Positions 52,760 through 62,638 of a stretch of 64,000 nucleotides of DNA are shown here, one piece after another. The notes beneath the pieces were generated by a model. It did not search any database. It had not been told where the DNA came from and was given only the letters and a program-made list of their open reading frames with translations. The stretch's first letter is position 1. Every line of letters begins with the position of its first letter. The DNA lies in contig JAQTQB010000003.1 of NCBI GenBank assembly GCA_028712475.1, positions 124,001 to 188,000 of the forward strand, in the 5' to 3' direction. A program made the position numbers and the translations under genes. Origin of the DNA: Verrucomicrobiales bacterium (GTDB taxonomy: Bacteria > Verrucomicrobiota > Verrucomicrobiia > Limisphaerales > UBA11358).

Positions 52760-52839
52760 ACGTCACAATCTTGAAACATTCTCTTTGCGCGGGGCGGCTG
52801 TTTTCGAGAGATTAAGGCCAGTCAGTTTTTGAACCAAGA

Positions 52840-54177
52840 GTGCGCACGCTTTACAACATCCTGTTCATCATTTTTTTCGTGCTGTCCGCGCCATATTATT
52901 TCTGGCGGATGCGGCGGCGCGGCAACTGGCGCGCGGGTTTCATCCAGCGGTTTGCGAAATACGACGCCAGCCTCAAGCAGGCGTTGACCAACCGCCACGT
53001 CATCTGGCTGCACGCCGTCAGCGTCGGCGAGGTCAATCTCTGCACGCAGCTCATCCGCGCCCTCGAACCGCGCGTGCCGAACATCAAGATCGTCGTGTCC
53101 ACGACCACGACCACCGGCATGGGCGAACTGCGCCGCCGCCTGCCCACGCACGTCAGCAAGATTTATTATCCGGTGGACCGCCGCAAATTCGTCAATCGCG
53201 CGCTGGCGACGATCAATCCCAAGGCCATCGTGCTGGTGGAGGCGGAGATCTGGCCGAACTTTCTCTGGCGCGCGCAAAGGCTCGGCATCCCGGTTTTCCT
53301 GGCGAACGCGCGGCTGTCCGACCGCTCGTATCCGCGCTACAAAAAATTTGCGTTTTTGTTCCGGCCATTGTTCGCCTCGTTCACCGGTGTCGGCGCGCAA
53401 AACGAGGCGGATGCAGTGCGCCTGCTCGAAGTCGGCTGCCGTCCCGAAGCCGTCCGTGTCGTGGGCAATCTGAAATTCGATGCGGCGAAACTGGAAGAAC
53501 AGCGCATGCTCGATGTTCCCGCGATGTTGCGGCAATTGGGCGTGCCGGCGGATGCGCCAATACTCGTCGCCGGCAGCACGCACGACGGAGAGGAAATGAT
53601 TCTGGCCGAGATGACGAAGCGGTTGCGGTCCCGGTTTCCGAATCTGTTTCTGGTGCTGGTGCCGAGACATTTTGAACGCTGCCTCGAAGTCGGGCAAAAA
53701 CTGCGCGCGAGCGGCGTGAGATTTTTCTGGCGCAGCGAATTTTCCACGAAGACAAAATTTGGCGAGGGCGAATTGGAATGTCTGCTGGTGAACACGACGG
53801 GCGAACTGCGGTTTTTCTACGAGCAGGCGACGGTCGTATTTGTCGGCAAAAGTCTGACGGCCGTCGGCGGGCAGAACCCGATCGAGCCGGGCGCGCTGGG
53901 CAAGGCGATGGTGTTCGGGCCGAACATGCAGAATTTTGCGGACGTGACGCGGAGCTTTCTCGCGCAATACGGCGCGGTGCAGGTGGACAGCCCGGAGGCG
54001 TTGGAGGCGGCCATTGCCGGACTGCTGGCGTCAGAAAGCCGGCGCGCATGGCTGGGACGCAACGCGCTCAAGGTCGTGGCGGAGAATCTTGGCGCGCTGG
54101 ATCGCACGACGGACATGATTCTGGCACAGCTCAAGGCGCTCGGAATTTATGTTGCGCCGAAAAATGGCCCGCCGTGA
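52840..54177 (+). CDS. waaA: 3-deoxy-D-manno-octulosonic acid transferase
   Basis: 445 residues from a GTG start. N-terminal membrane anchor (TLYNILFIIFFVLSAPYYF), then GT30 fold: HAVSVGEVNLCTQLIRAL with catalytic Glu, VLVEAEIWPNFLWRAQRLGIPVFLANARLS and GNLKFDAAKL. The C-terminal domain holds FVGKSLTAVGGQNPIEPGAL. Transfers Kdo from CMP-Kdo to lipid A, matching kdsD at 34320-35291. Confidence 0.93.
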   Translation: MRTLYNILFIIFFVLSAPYYFWRMRRRGNWRAGFIQRFAKYDASLKQALTNRHVIWLHAVSVGEVNLCTQLIRALEPRVPNIKIVVSTTTTTGMGELRRRLPTHVSKIYYPVDRRKFVNRALATINPKAIVLVEAEIWPNFLWRAQRLGIPVFLANARLSDRSYPRYKKFAFLFRPLFASFTGVGAQNEADAVRLLEVGCRPEAVRVVGNLKFDAAKLEEQRMLDVPAMLRQLGVPADAPILVAGSTHDGEEMILAEMTKRLRSRFPNLFLVLVPRHFERCLEVGQKLRASGVRFFWRSEFSTKTKFGEGELECLLVNTTGELRFFYEQATVVFVGKSLTAVGGQNPIEPGALGKAMVFGPNMQNFADVTRSFLAQYGAVQVDSPEALEAAIAGLLASESRRAWLGRNALKVVAENLGALDRTTDMILAQLKALGIYVAPKNGPP

Positions 54178-54267
54178 AGTTTCCTCGCTTGACGAAGCGG
54201 GAAGGGCTTTCCATATTCGCGCCCGCTTCCTGTTCATAAGCCGGAAGTGTGGTAAGTTGCAAGTCGT

Positions 54268-56043
54268 ATGCCCAAATCAAAGGTTCGCAAGAACGGAGCG
54301 AATTCATCCCTCAAGCAGGGAAAACGCGCGGTCGCAGCTTCAGCCGTTCAACTGCCGGAATCCGCCGTCGCCCCGCCAGGCAGTCCGGCCACGGAGCTTT
54401 CGGAAAAAATCAAGGAACTCGTCCGGCTCGCGCAGGAGCAGGGGCATCTGACCCACAATGACATCAGCGAGGTGCTGCCGGAAAACGAGATGACCCCGGA
54501 AAAGCTGGATGAAGTTTTCGCCAGGCTGCGGGCGCACGAGATTGAAATCGTGGATCAGGCGGAGGTGGACAATGTCAGGAAGCCCGAGGCGGAGGAAGAG
54601 GGGGACGACAAGTCGCGGCTGGATATTCTGGACGACCCGGTGCGGATGTATTTGAACCAGATGGGGCAGGTGGCGTTGCTGACGCGCGAGCAGGAGGTGG
54701 AAATCTCCAAACGCATCGAGGCCGCCGAGACGGAGATCACCCGGATCATTTACAGCCTCGGTTTTGCAGGCAAGGAACATATTGCGCTCGCGGAAAAACT
54801 GCTGGCCGAGCCGCCGCGCGAGCGTTTCGACCGGGTCATTCTGGAAAAGAAGGTGGACGGACGCGACACGCATCTGGCCGCGCTCCGCAAGCTGATTCCG
54901 CGCGTCCAGAAAACGGATGCCGAAGTGGATCATAAATACACCACATGGTGTCATGCCCATGGCATAGACAAGGGCGAACGCGCCTTGGCGGATTTCAAGC
55001 GTGCTGACCGGCAGCTTCAGCGCTTGTTCCCCAAATTTTGTTTCAAGCAAAAGGTCGTTGATGAAATGACGCTCGTCGCTGAAAACATCCACGACAAATT
55101 GCAATACAGCCTCCGCGCCCTGGCCGAGGCGGAAATGGAACGCGAATCCAGCGCGCAACAGCATCTGGTGGCGGCGGAGAAGCAAAAAATCCGCGCGCTC
55201 GAGGAGTTTGTGCGGATGCCGGTGGCGGATTTTCTCAAGGCGTTTGACGAGTTGCGTGATTTTTTGACGCACGCGATCCAAGCCAAGACCGAAATGGTCG
55301 AGGCCAACCTGCGCCTTGTCATTTCCATCGCCAAAAAATATACCAATCGCGGGATGTCGTTCCTGGATTTGATCCAGGAAGGCAACATCGGCCTGATGAA
55401 GGCCGTGGAAAAATTCGAGTATCGTCGCGGCTACAAGTTTTCCACCTACTCGACCTGGTGGATCCGGCAGGCCATCACGCGTTCCATCGCCGACCAGGCG
55501 CGCACCATCCGCATCCCCGTCCACATGATCGAGATCATCAACCGGCTCATGCGCATCCAGAAGCGGCTGATCCAGGATTTTGGCCGCGAACCGACGGCGG
55601 AGGAGCTGGCCGATGAATTGCAGATCCATGTTGACCGCGTGCGCGCCGTCTTGAAGATGGCGCAGCAGCCGATCTCGCTGCAATCACCCGTGGGCGACAG
55701 CGAAGACGCGAGCTTCGGCGATTTCATCGAGGACAAGGCCGCCGAAAGCCCGCTCGACATGACGAGCTTCAGCCTGCTCAAAGGCAAGCTGGGCGACGTG
55801 CTGTGCAGTTTGAACGAGCGCGAGCGGAAAGTTTTGGAACTGCGCTTCGGCCTGGGCGACGGCAACGCGCGCACGCTCGAGGAAGTTGGCCAGCAATTTC
55901 ACGTCACGCGCGAACGCATCCGGCAGATTGAGGCCAAGGCGCTCCGCAAAATGCGCCACCCCACGCGCATCCGCCATCTGCAAGGGTTTCTGGAGGTTGA
56001 AGGGCTGGAGACGGGTCAGGAAAAAGCGAAGATCGCCGGGTGA
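54268..56043 (+). CDS. rpoD: Primary RNA polymerase sigma factor RpoD
   Basis: 591 residues. Region 1.1 at about 45-110 ([19 protein letters not shown]), region 1.2 [22 protein letters not shown], large non-conserved insert, region 2 from about 345 ([59 protein letters not shown]), region 3 and region 4.2 helix-turn-helix [20 protein letters not shown]. Complete housekeeping sigma-70. Confidence 0.96.
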   Translation: MPKSKVRKNGANSSLKQGKRAVAASAVQLPESAVAPPGSPATELSEKIKELVRLAQEQGHLTHNDISEVLPENEMTPEKLDEVFARLRAHEIEIVDQAEVDNVRKPEAEEEGDDKSRLDILDDPVRMYLNQMGQVALLTREQEVEISKRIEAAETEITRIIYSLGFAGKEHIALAEKLLAEPPRERFDRVILEKKVDGRDTHLAALRKLIPRVQKTDAEVDHKYTTWCHAHGIDKGERALADFKRADRQLQRLFPKFCFKQKVVDEMTLVAENIHDKLQYSLRALAEAEMERESSAQQHLVAAEKQKIRALEEFVRMPVADFLKAFDELRDFLTHAIQAKTEMVEANLRLVISIAKKYTNRGMSFLDLIQEGNIGLMKAVEKFEYRRGYKFSTYSTWWIRQAITRSIADQARTIRIPVHMIEIINRLMRIQKRLIQDFGREPTAEELADELQIHVDRVRAVLKMAQQPISLQSPVGDSEDASFGDFIEDKAAESPLDMTSFSLLKGKLGDVLCSLNERERKVLELRFGLGDGNARTLEEVGQQFHVTRERIRQIEAKALRKMRHPTRIRHLQGFLEVEGLETGQEKAKIAG

Positions 56044-56142
56044 CCAGACTGCCAAGCGCCCGCGTTTGTTAATTTTTGTCGGCGGAGCGGATTTACATTT
56101 CCCTGCCGGGAAGTTGATGGAAGAAAACGGCGTGCCTCAAAG

Positions 56143-56312
56143 TCCCGGAGGGACATCGGAAATTAGCCCGGCACAGCGTGCCGGGTTCGACGTCCAAAAT
56201 GAAATTCGTCCTGACGGGACGGCGGAAATCCAATGTTCGTTTTCCAGCGTCCCTTCAGGACGTTGATGCCTTCTTCACGCTTACCGGGGACAATGTCCCC
56301 GGCTAATTTCCG
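56143..56312. repeat. Compound REP-like palindromic element
   Basis: CGGAAATTAGCC at 56157-56168 is repeated inverted at 56301-56312 (GGCTAATTTCCG). Next to the arms are CCGGCACAGCGTGCCGG and GGGGACAATGTCCCC hairpins, and GTCCCGGAGGGAC (56142-56154) and CGTCCCTTCAGGACG (56249-56263) palindromes. This is a typical interspersed non-coding element. It fills most of the 353-bp gap between rpoD and the next gene; nothing else is visible there. Confidence 0.75.
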
Positions 56313-56396
56313 TTGCCGCGTTGCGGCTGGAGAATGTTTCCGGCCAGAGGTTGCAGCGTCGTCGGTGCTGAAAAAATGGCGAGACGCACGCACAAC

Positions 56397-56639
56397 TTAT
56401 TTGCCGCTTCGCCGTCGAAAGAAAATAAATACTTTCAAAAGCCCCAAAAGCATCAGCCAGAATAAAATTATTGGCCAAATAAAAGCATTCTTAACCACGC
56501 AGGAAAGAAACAGTTCATGGTCGGAAAGTGCATCGCGGTGTGGATGGTTTTTGAATGCGTGCTGTGCGATTTGGAATTCTATTATGCCGATGGCACTTCC
56601 AACAATCAGATATGTCAAAATTAAGGTGATGGCGTTCAT
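56397..56639 (-). CDS. Small two-helix membrane protein, unknown
   Basis: 80 residues. Two hydrophobic segments (about 3-22, ITLILTYLIVGSAIGIIEF, and 50-71, AFIWPIILFWLMLLGLLKVF) around a short His/Asp-rich loop (HPHRDALSDHELFL), with a basic end FFRRRSGK. AT-richer than its neighbours. No family recognised. It ends 85 bp beyond the REP element and starts 12 bp after the stop of the aminotransferase, so the two may be co-transcribed. Confidence 0.55.
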   Translation of the reverse strand: MNAITLILTYLIVGSAIGIIEFQIAQHAFKNHPHRDALSDHELFLSCVVKNAFIWPIILFWLMLLGLLKVFIFFRRRSGK

Positions 56640-56651
56640 TGCAAAATCAAA

Positions 56652-57902
56652 TTATTTGAATTTCGCAATCACGCGCTCAAAAGCGTTGAGGCCGAGTTCG
56701 AGTTTGTCAATCTCCGGGCCGAAGCTGATGCGGCAATAATTCTTGTAGCGCGCGGTGGCGCGGCGGTTGCCCGGGTTCACGTCAAAAAACACGCCCGGCA
56801 CCACGATGGTCTTTTCCTTGAGACATTCGCGGAAGAAATTCATGCCGTCGTCCAGCGGTGCTGGCAGCTTTGCCAGGTTCGCCCAGACGTAAAACGCCCC
56901 GGCGGGCGCGGCGTCCACGCCGATCTTTATTTTTTTCAACCGCGCCAGAACCAGTTCGCGTTTGCGGCCAAAATGTTTCTGGATCGCCAGCGTCTCGGCT
57001 GCGGCGTTTTTTGGGTCAAGCAGCGGAAGCGCGGCGTTCTGGAACGGATGGTTCGCGCCGCCGTCGAGAAATGAACCGGCGCTGGCGATGGCCTCGATCA
57101 CGGCTTTCGGGCCGAGCGTCCAACTGATGCGCCAGCCGGGATAACGCCAGTTTTTCGTGAGGCCGTCCACGATGACCACGGGGTCTTTGTCCACGTCCTT
57201 CACAAATTCAGCGGCGGAAACCATTTTCGCCTGCGCCTTCGCGCCGGTGTAGATGTAGTGCGAATAAAATTCATCGAAGATCATGGAACACTGGCATTCG
57301 CGCGCGAGGTCGCACCACGCGGCGAGTTCCTTGCCTTCCATCAACTGGCCGGTGGGATTCGCGGGATTGCTCGCGAGCAGCGCACTTAAGCCGCGTCCGA
57401 GAATTTCCTCCTTCAAGTCGGCGGGCGCGATCTTGTAGCCGCTCTCGGCGCGGAGCAAAATCGGAATCGGCGTGAAGGCCTTGAACACGCTCAATAATTC
57501 TTCATACGCCGTGTAGTCGGGGATGAAGTGGCCCATGTTGATGTTGCCGAGCGCGCTGGCGAGACGCGTGAGCGCAAGGCGTCCGCCGCCGGCGATGCTG
57601 ACGTTGTCGGCGGTGTATTGGGATTTTTTGCCGCGCCGGTAGGTGGCGTTGTAAAAGTCTGCGACGGCCTGCCGCAGATCTTTCGCGCCGCTGACGGTGC
57701 CGTATTGCTGCGCGGCGGGCGCGATTGAAACGGCCTCAACGCGCGGCGGCGAATTGGGAATCGGGCCGGTTTCTGGCGAGCCTTGGCCGAGGTTTGCCCA
57801 TTCGGGATGGCCGTAAACAAAGCCGTGGCGCGTGGCTTCGTGCGTGACGTAAATCACGCCGGTGCGCGGAACGGAACGAAAGCCGGGAATGATGGTTTCC
57901 AT
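56652..57902 (-). CDS. Class I/II PLP-dependent aminotransferase
   Basis: 416 residues. Fold type I signatures: YGTVSGAKDLRQAVADFYN, NVSIAGGGRLALTRLASAL, SNPANPTGQLMEG and the Schiff-base region VDGLTKNWRYPGWRISW, where Lys sits between Thr and Asn. Expected to be an aspartate/aromatic or alanine-type aminotransferase; substrate not deducible. The C-terminus (GVFFDVNPGNRR, RISFGPEIDKLELGL) is intact. Confidence 0.85.
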   Translation of the reverse strand: METIIPGFRSVPRTGVIYVTHEATRHGFVYGHPEWANLGQGSPETGPIPNSPPRVEAVSIAPAAQQYGTVSGAKDLRQAVADFYNATYRRGKKSQYTADNVSIAGGGRLALTRLASALGNINMGHFIPDYTAYEELLSVFKAFTPIPILLRAESGYKIAPADLKEEILGRGLSALLASNPANPTGQLMEGKELAAWCDLARECQCSMIFDEFYSHYIYTGAKAQAKMVSAAEFVKDVDKDPVVIVDGLTKNWRYPGWRISWTLGPKAVIEAIASAGSFLDGGANHPFQNAALPLLDPKNAAAETLAIQKHFGRKRELVLARLKKIKIGVDAAPAGAFYVWANLAKLPAPLDDGMNFFRECLKEKTIVVPGVFFDVNPGNRRATARYKNYCRISFGPEIDKLELGLNAFERVIAKFK

Positions 57903-57988
57903 TTGAACTGAAAACCTACAAAAGATTCAGGCGCTTGCCCAATTGAAAAAGCGGACAGCGGGGCGGGCGTTCCCGCGAACCGCTGTCA

Positions 57989-58023
57989 TTGGATGTTCAA
58001 TGTTGGGCGTGAGGTGTTGGATG
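57989..58023. repeat. Intergenic heptanucleotide tract
   Basis: Five degenerate units: TTGGATG, TTCAATG, TTGGGCG, TGAGGTG, TTGGATG. It lies between the divergent aminotransferase and transaldolase genes and shows that the tracts found inside mfd also occur outside genes. Confidence 0.65.
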
Positions 58024-58090
58024 CTTCCCCAATCCTGCCAAAAGATTTGCCAACGCACGTTGACCGCGTATTTTTGATGCGCCTGATTTT

Positions 58091-59047
58091 ATGAGCAACC
58101 AACTTGACCAACTCAAACAGTTCACCACCGTCGTCGCTGACACCGGCGATTTTGCCACGCTCAAACAATTCGCGCCGCGCGATGCCACCACCAATCCGTC
58201 GCTCATCCTCAAGGCCGCGCAGATGCCGGAATATCAATTCCTCGTGGACAAGGCCATCGCCGACAACAAGGCGAAGGCCGGCGGCAAAGAATTATTGGCG
58301 CACGTCCTCGACGATCTGCTGATTCTGTTCGGCGTGGAAATTTTGAAGATCGTTCCCGGACGCGTTTCCACCGAGACGGACGCGAATCTCTCGTTCGACA
58401 CCGACGCGCTCGTCGTTAAGGGCCGCCACTTTATCGAGCTATACGAAAAACAAGGCATCGCGCGCGAACGCATCCTCATCAAGATCGCCTCGACATGGGA
58501 AGGCATCCGCGCGGCGGAAATCCTTCAGCGCGACGGCATCAAGTGCAATCTCACGCTGCTGTTTTCGCTGGTGCAGGCCGTCGCGTGCGCCGAGGCCAGG
58601 GTGAAACTCGTTTCGCCGTTCGTCGGCCGCATCATGGACTGGTATAAGGCGAAGGAGAAAAAAGAGTTCGCGCCCGCCGAAGATCCCGGCGTGCTCTCGG
58701 TGCAGGAGATTTACGGCTACTACAAAAAATTCGGCTACGCGACCGAGGTCATGGGCGCGAGCTTCCGCAATATCGGCGAAATCCAGGAACTGGCCGGCTG
58801 CGACCTGCTGACCATCAGCCCGCAGTTGCTGGGTGAATTGCAGAAAAGCACCGCGCCGCTCGCGCGCAAGTTAAGCCCCGAAATCGCGCGCGCCAGCAAG
58901 ATTGAAAAAATTCCGCTGGACGAAAAGAAGTTCCGCTGGCTGTTCAACGAGAACGCGATGGCCACGGAAAAGACCGCCGAGGGCATCCGCCAGTTCAACG
59001 CCGACGCGATGAAACTGGAGCAGTTCATCGCCGCGAAATTGAAGTGA
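58091..59047 (+). CDS. tal: Transaldolase
   Basis: 318 residues. [20 protein letters not shown] start, [14 protein letters not shown] motif, catalytic Lys in [12 protein letters not shown] (Schiff base), and [14 protein letters not shown] and ISPFVGR-type ([13 protein letters not shown]) phosphate-binding region. Long TalAB-type enzyme of the pentose phosphate pathway. Full length. Confidence 0.95.
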   Translation: MSNQLDQLKQFTTVVADTGDFATLKQFAPRDATTNPSLILKAAQMPEYQFLVDKAIADNKAKAGGKELLAHVLDDLLILFGVEILKIVPGRVSTETDANLSFDTDALVVKGRHFIELYEKQGIARERILIKIASTWEGIRAAEILQRDGIKCNLTLLFSLVQAVACAEARVKLVSPFVGRIMDWYKAKEKKEFAPAEDPGVLSVQEIYGYYKKFGYATEVMGASFRNIGEIQELAGCDLLTISPQLLGELQKSTAPLARKLSPEIARASKIEKIPLDEKKFRWLFNENAMATEKTAEGIRQFNADAMKLEQFIAAKLK

Positions 59048-59098
59048 AGCCGCGTTTAATGATTCGACTTCCGCGCGTGGTTTTGCCAGCTTCGTGAC

Positions 59099-59431
59099 AT
59101 GGATTCGGAAGAGCGTGAGATTTTTCAATTCTTGAAAACCTGGGGCGCGGAATATGTGAGCTACCGGGAGATTGCCCGGCGGGCGGGCGGCAAAAGAAAA
59201 TTCCACGCCAACGCCGACTGGGCCAAGCCGCTGCTGTCCCGCATGCAGGAGCGCGGCATTTTGGACAGTGACGCCCAGGGACGTTACCGCGTCAAACCGG
59301 TGTCATCAAAAAACAAGGCCACCCGCTGGGTTTCCCCCGAAATCGCCAAAATTCTTCAGGCCAAGGGCGTGAAGGTCGAAGGCTCCAACGTCACCGATAT
59401 CGCGACGGAGGACTATTACGACGGATTGTAA
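59099..59431 (+). CDS. Small winged-helix-like protein, unknown
   Basis: 110 residues. FQFLKTWGAEYVSYREIARRAGG ... AKPLLSRMQERGILDSDAQGRYRVKP reads like a winged helix (helix-turn-helix followed by a two-strand wing). The C-terminal 40 residues (WVSPEIAKILQAKGVKV and a DYYDG acidic end) are unmatched. No function recognised. Precedes lepB by 39 bp and may be transcribed with it. Confidence 0.6.
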   Translation: MDSEEREIFQFLKTWGAEYVSYREIARRAGGKRKFHANADWAKPLLSRMQERGILDSDAQGRYRVKPVSSKNKATRWVSPEIAKILQAKGVKVEGSNVTDIATEDYYDGL

Positions 59432-59470
59432 CCAGCAGACCCGGATCAACCTTAAGATTCACCGGCTCAA

Positions 59471-59953
59471 ATGCGCGCCATGTTGTTTGGAAAAAATCCG
59501 AAGGCGACGCTGATCCGGATTGCTGTTCTGGTCACGGTCTGCTGGGTGGTTTTCAGTTTTGTCCTGCTCCCCATCCGCGTCACGGGCATCAGCATGTTGC
59601 CGACATATCCGAACCAGTCGCTGAACCTGGTCAACCGTCTGGCGTATTTCTGGCATGAACCGCAGCGCGGTGATGTCGTCTCCATCCGGCTCACCGGCCT
59701 GCATGGACTGTTTATGAAACGCATCATCGGCCTGCCCGGCGAAACCGTCGCCTTCGTCAACGGCCGCGTCCTCATCAACGGCAAAATCCTCGATGAACCT
59801 TACGAGAAATTGTCGTGCGATTGGAACAGTCCGCCGGTCACGCTCGCCGCCGATGAATACTATTTTGTTGGCGACAACCGTTCCATGCCGCAGGAAGACC
59901 ACGCGCAGGGCGTTAAAAAACGAATCTACATCGTCGGCAAGGTGTTGTTATGA
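59471..59953 (+). CDS. lepB: Signal peptidase I (small form)
   Basis: 160 residues, shorter than enteric LepB. One membrane helix at about 13-35, catalytic Ser in GISMLPTYP (near 43), general base Lys in MKRIIGLPGETV (near 80), box E GDNRSMPQEDH. Removes signal peptides from the many secreted proteins here. Confidence 0.9.
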   Translation: MRAMLFGKNPKATLIRIAVLVTVCWVVFSFVLLPIRVTGISMLPTYPNQSLNLVNRLAYFWHEPQRGDVVSIRLTGLHGLFMKRIIGLPGETVAFVNGRVLINGKILDEPYEKLSCDWNSPPVTLAADEYYFVGDNRSMPQEDHAQGVKKRIYIVGKVLL

Positions 59954-59957
59954 CTGC

Positions 59958-60458
59958 ATGAAAATTATTTTCCGACTCGCATTGCTGGCCGTTGTCGTGG
60001 CGGCGGGCGTCTGGCTTTGGATTGTGATTTTTCCCGGCCCGGAAAAAATCATCCGCCAGCGGCTCGCCGAAATCGCCCGCCTCGCTTCTTTCAAGGCGGA
60101 TGAAAATCCGCTCGCCGCGCTGGGCGGCGCCCAGAAGCTGGCCGGGTTTTGCAGTCCTGATCTACAGGTGAAACTCGCCGCTCCGGTAAATGTCGAACAC
60201 ACGTTCGAGAGCCGTCAGGAAATCGTGCAGTCCGTCCTGGCCGCGCGTTCGACGTTCGGCGGCACGCTGAAGGTCGAATTTGTGGACGTGCTGGTGACGC
60301 TCGCCCCGGACAAGCAGTCTGCCGAGGCCGACCTCACCGCCCGGATGCAATCGTCCGGAAGCAAAGAACTCAACGTGCAAGAAATCAAGTTCACGCTGAA
60401 GAAAGTTGACGGCCAATGGCTCGTCACGCGCGTCGAAACCGTCCGCACCTTCTCCTGA
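59958..60458 (+). CDS. Exported or anchored NTF2-like domain protein
   Basis: 166 residues from ATG 59958 (MKIIFRLALLAVVVAAGVWL), five bp after lepB. N-terminal membrane helix, then about 140 residues with alternating strands (TLKVEFVDVLVTLAPDKQSAEADLTARM, EIKFTLKKVDGQWLVTRVETV) typical of SnoaL/NTF2-like folds. No catalytic motif seen. Overlaps the start of the following gene by one base (TGATG). Confidence 0.6.
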   Translation: MKIIFRLALLAVVVAAGVWLWIVIFPGPEKIIRQRLAEIARLASFKADENPLAALGGAQKLAGFCSPDLQVKLAAPVNVEHTFESRQEIVQSVLAARSTFGGTLKVEFVDVLVTLAPDKQSAEADLTARMQSSGSKELNVQEIKFTLKKVDGQWLVTRVETVRTFS

Positions 60459-61378
60459 TGCTCGCCGCGCTGTTCACCACGCTGTTGTTTGCCATTTCGG
60501 CGGTTTGCGGCCATCGCTCCTCAAAACAGATCGGCGGCTCGGAGGCGAACCTCTGGCGCGTCTGCCTGGCGGCATTTTTTCTCGGTCTCTGGGCGAACAC
60601 ATTCGGCACGGGGCTGGCCGGCGATGCATTTCCGATATTTCTCTTGAGCGGTTTTCTCGGCGTCGGCATCGGCGACACCGGCTATTTTCAAGCGTTGCCG
60701 CGCCTCGGCAGCCGCCGCACCGTGCTGCTCGTGCAATGCTTCACCGCGCCGTTCGCCGCGCTGATCGAATGGCTCTGGCTCGGCACAAAATTGAACTCTG
60801 CGGAAATTGTCTGCATCGCCGTGATTCTGATCGGCGTCGCCGTCGCGCTCGCGCCCGGAGACCATCTGCAAATCACGCCGCGCGAACTGCGGCTCGGCAT
60901 CGCGTTCAGCCTCTTCGCCGCTTTTTGCGGCGCGCTCGGCACGGTGATGAGCCGCAAGGCCTTTGCGGTCGCGCACGCGGCGGGGCAGTATCCCGATCCC
61001 GGCACGACGGGCTATCAGCGCGTGCTGGGCGGGATTCTGGTTCCGGCCATCATTTTGATTGTGGTGAAATGGCGTTCCGCCCACGCGCATGGTGGCGTGC
61101 TTGAGGGAAAAACCTTGAACGTCTCGCGCGAAAAATGGCGGCGCATCTGGCCGTGGGTGCTGGGCAACAGCCTTGCCGGGCAGACGCTCGGCATGAGCTG
61201 TTTCCAGTGGGCGATTGAAAAAACGCCGGCGGCCATCGTCACCGCCATCGTCGCGCTGACGCCCATCATTTTGCTGCCCATGACGCGGATTGTGGACGGC
61301 GAAAAAATCGGCGTCCGTTCGCTGGCCGGCGCGCTCATCGCCGTGGCGGGCGTGATTGGGCTGGCATTCTGGCGCTGA
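60458..61378 (+). CDS. EamA/DMT-family transporter
   Basis: 306 residues from ATG 60458, coupled to the preceding gene. Ten hydrophobic segments in two EamA repeats (about 1-145, 155-306): FFLGLWANTFGTGLAGDAFPIFLLSGFLGVGIGDTGYFQALPRLGSRRTVL, and LGMSCFQWAIEKTPAAIVTAIVALTPIILLPMTRI. Predicted metabolite exporter; substrate unknown. Confidence 0.85.
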   Translation: MLAALFTTLLFAISAVCGHRSSKQIGGSEANLWRVCLAAFFLGLWANTFGTGLAGDAFPIFLLSGFLGVGIGDTGYFQALPRLGSRRTVLLVQCFTAPFAALIEWLWLGTKLNSAEIVCIAVILIGVAVALAPGDHLQITPRELRLGIAFSLFAAFCGALGTVMSRKAFAVAHAAGQYPDPGTTGYQRVLGGILVPAIILIVVKWRSAHAHGGVLEGKTLNVSREKWRRIWPWVLGNSLAGQTLGMSCFQWAIEKTPAAIVTAIVALTPIILLPMTRIVDGEKIGVRSLAGALIAVAGVIGLAFWR

Positions 61379-61384
61379 AATGAA

Positions 61385-61472
61385 AACGCAGAGACGCGGA
61401 GAGCGCGGAGATTCGCAAAGCATGATTTCCAAGTTTAAGCCGAAATCTCTGCGTTCTCCGCGACTCTGCGTT
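61385..61472. repeat. Inverted repeat, AACGCAGAG type
   Basis: The 29-bp arm at 61385-61413 (AACGCAGAGACGCGGAGAGC...) is complementary to 61444-61472 at 26 of 29 positions. It lies just after the DMT gene and could act as a terminator, but has the composition of a common dispersed repeat. Confidence 0.65.
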
Positions 61473-61521
61473 AAATCATTTGCTTTCCCTTTCGCGTATT
61501 TCGTGTATTTCGCGGTGAAAA

Positions 61522-61917
61522 ATGAACGATGAACTGAAATCCGCCGTGGAAACGCTCGGCCTTGAGAAATTCCGACGCCACATTTTCCTGTGCGCCGACC
61601 AGACCGAACCGAAATGTTGCGCCCGCGAAACAGGACTGGCCTCGTGGGAGTTTTTGAAGCGGCGGCTGAAGGAATTGAACCTGGTCTCGCCTTCGCAAAA
61701 AAGCTCCGGCGCAGCAGGCGGCGCGGAGCCGCTGGTTTATCGCACCAAGGTAAACTGCCTGCGCGTTTGTGTTCGCGGCCCGATCGCGGTCGTATATCCA
61801 GAAGGCGTCTGGTATCACGGCTGTTCGCCGGAAGTGCTGGAACGCATCATCCAGGAACATTTGATCGGCGGCAAAGTTGTTGAGGAGTTTGCGTTTGCGA
61901 AAAATCCGCTGGTTTGA
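61522..61917 (+). CDS. Thioredoxin-like [2Fe-2S] ferredoxin
   Basis: 131 residues. Cluster ligands appear as [10 protein letters not shown] near the N-terminus ([14 protein letters not shown]) and [23 protein letters not shown] near 85-105, the pattern of thioredoxin-fold ferredoxins. C-terminal [17 protein letters not shown] is also typical. Partner enzyme not identifiable. Confidence 0.85.
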   Translation: MNDELKSAVETLGLEKFRRHIFLCADQTEPKCCARETGLASWEFLKRRLKELNLVSPSQKSSGAAGGAEPLVYRTKVNCLRVCVRGPIAVVYPEGVWYHGCSPEVLERIIQEHLIGGKVVEEFAFAKNPLV

Positions 61918-61993
61918 CCGCCGGAATGTTTCTCCTCGACGCGCGTTAATTTTTGTCACAGGCTGTGTCTGCGTCCCCGAAAGGAAATAAATC

Positions 61994-62614
61994 ATGGCGA
62001 GGCTGATGATCAAAACCGATGGATTTGCTGAACGGGCGCTGGTGTTGCACCTGGGCGTGAACCATGTCGGGCGCGACCCGGGGTGCGAGCTTTGCATTGA
62101 TCACCCCACCATTTCATCCCTGCACTGCGAACTGGCGCTCACGGACGACGGCGTTTACGTCCGCGACTGCAACTCCACCAACGGCACCTTTGTCAACGGC
62201 GAGCCGGTCATGGAAGCGTGGCTGGATCCCGGACAGATATTAAGGTTGGGCGACGTTGAATTACTGGTTGAATCCACCGACGCCACCGTGGCGATTCCGA
62301 AGTTTGAACGCCCGCGCCAGACCCTGCCGCCGCCAATAGTTTTGCCTGATGGCGCGCTTTCCTGTCCGCGCCATGAGCAGTCCCGCGCGACTTATCGCTG
62401 CACGTATTGCAAGGAAGTGATGTGCAACGCCTGCGTCCACGTCATCCGGCGCAAAGGCGGCACGCCGCATTTTCTATGCGTGATTTGCAGTTGTGAATGT
62501 GAGCCGATCCTGGCCGCGCAGCCGAAAAAGAAAAAAGGGTTCATCGGCTTTTTACAGGACACGGTCAAGCTGAAGTTCAAAGACACCATCCGCCGCTTGA
62601 ACGGGGGCAAATAA
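61994..62614 (+). CDS. FHA-domain protein with B-box-like zinc finger
   Basis: 206 residues. FHA domain at 1-95: LGVNHVGRDPGCELCIDHPTISSLHCELAL, RDCNSTNGTFVNG and LRLGDVELLVE hold the phosphothreonine-binding Arg, Ser, His and Asn. Pro-rich linker, then a B-box-type finger at about 120-175 (CPRHEQSRATYRCTYCKEVMC..C, then C..C) and a basic hydrophobic tail. FHA modules bind phosphothreonine, so an adaptor for Ser/Thr kinase signalling is likely. The combination is unusual. Confidence 0.8.
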   Translation: MARLMIKTDGFAERALVLHLGVNHVGRDPGCELCIDHPTISSLHCELALTDDGVYVRDCNSTNGTFVNGEPVMEAWLDPGQILRLGDVELLVESTDATVAIPKFERPRQTLPPPIVLPDGALSCPRHEQSRATYRCTYCKEVMCNACVHVIRRKGGTPHFLCVICSCECEPILAAQPKKKKGFIGFLQDTVKLKFKDTIRRLNGGK

Positions 62615-62638
62615 TCGCGGCAGCTTCGGGATCTCTTT

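Noticed and set aside
54340..55683. 447-residue minus-strand reading frame opposite rpoD
   Set aside because: It is complementary to conserved sigma-70 regions and has no start context or family features.
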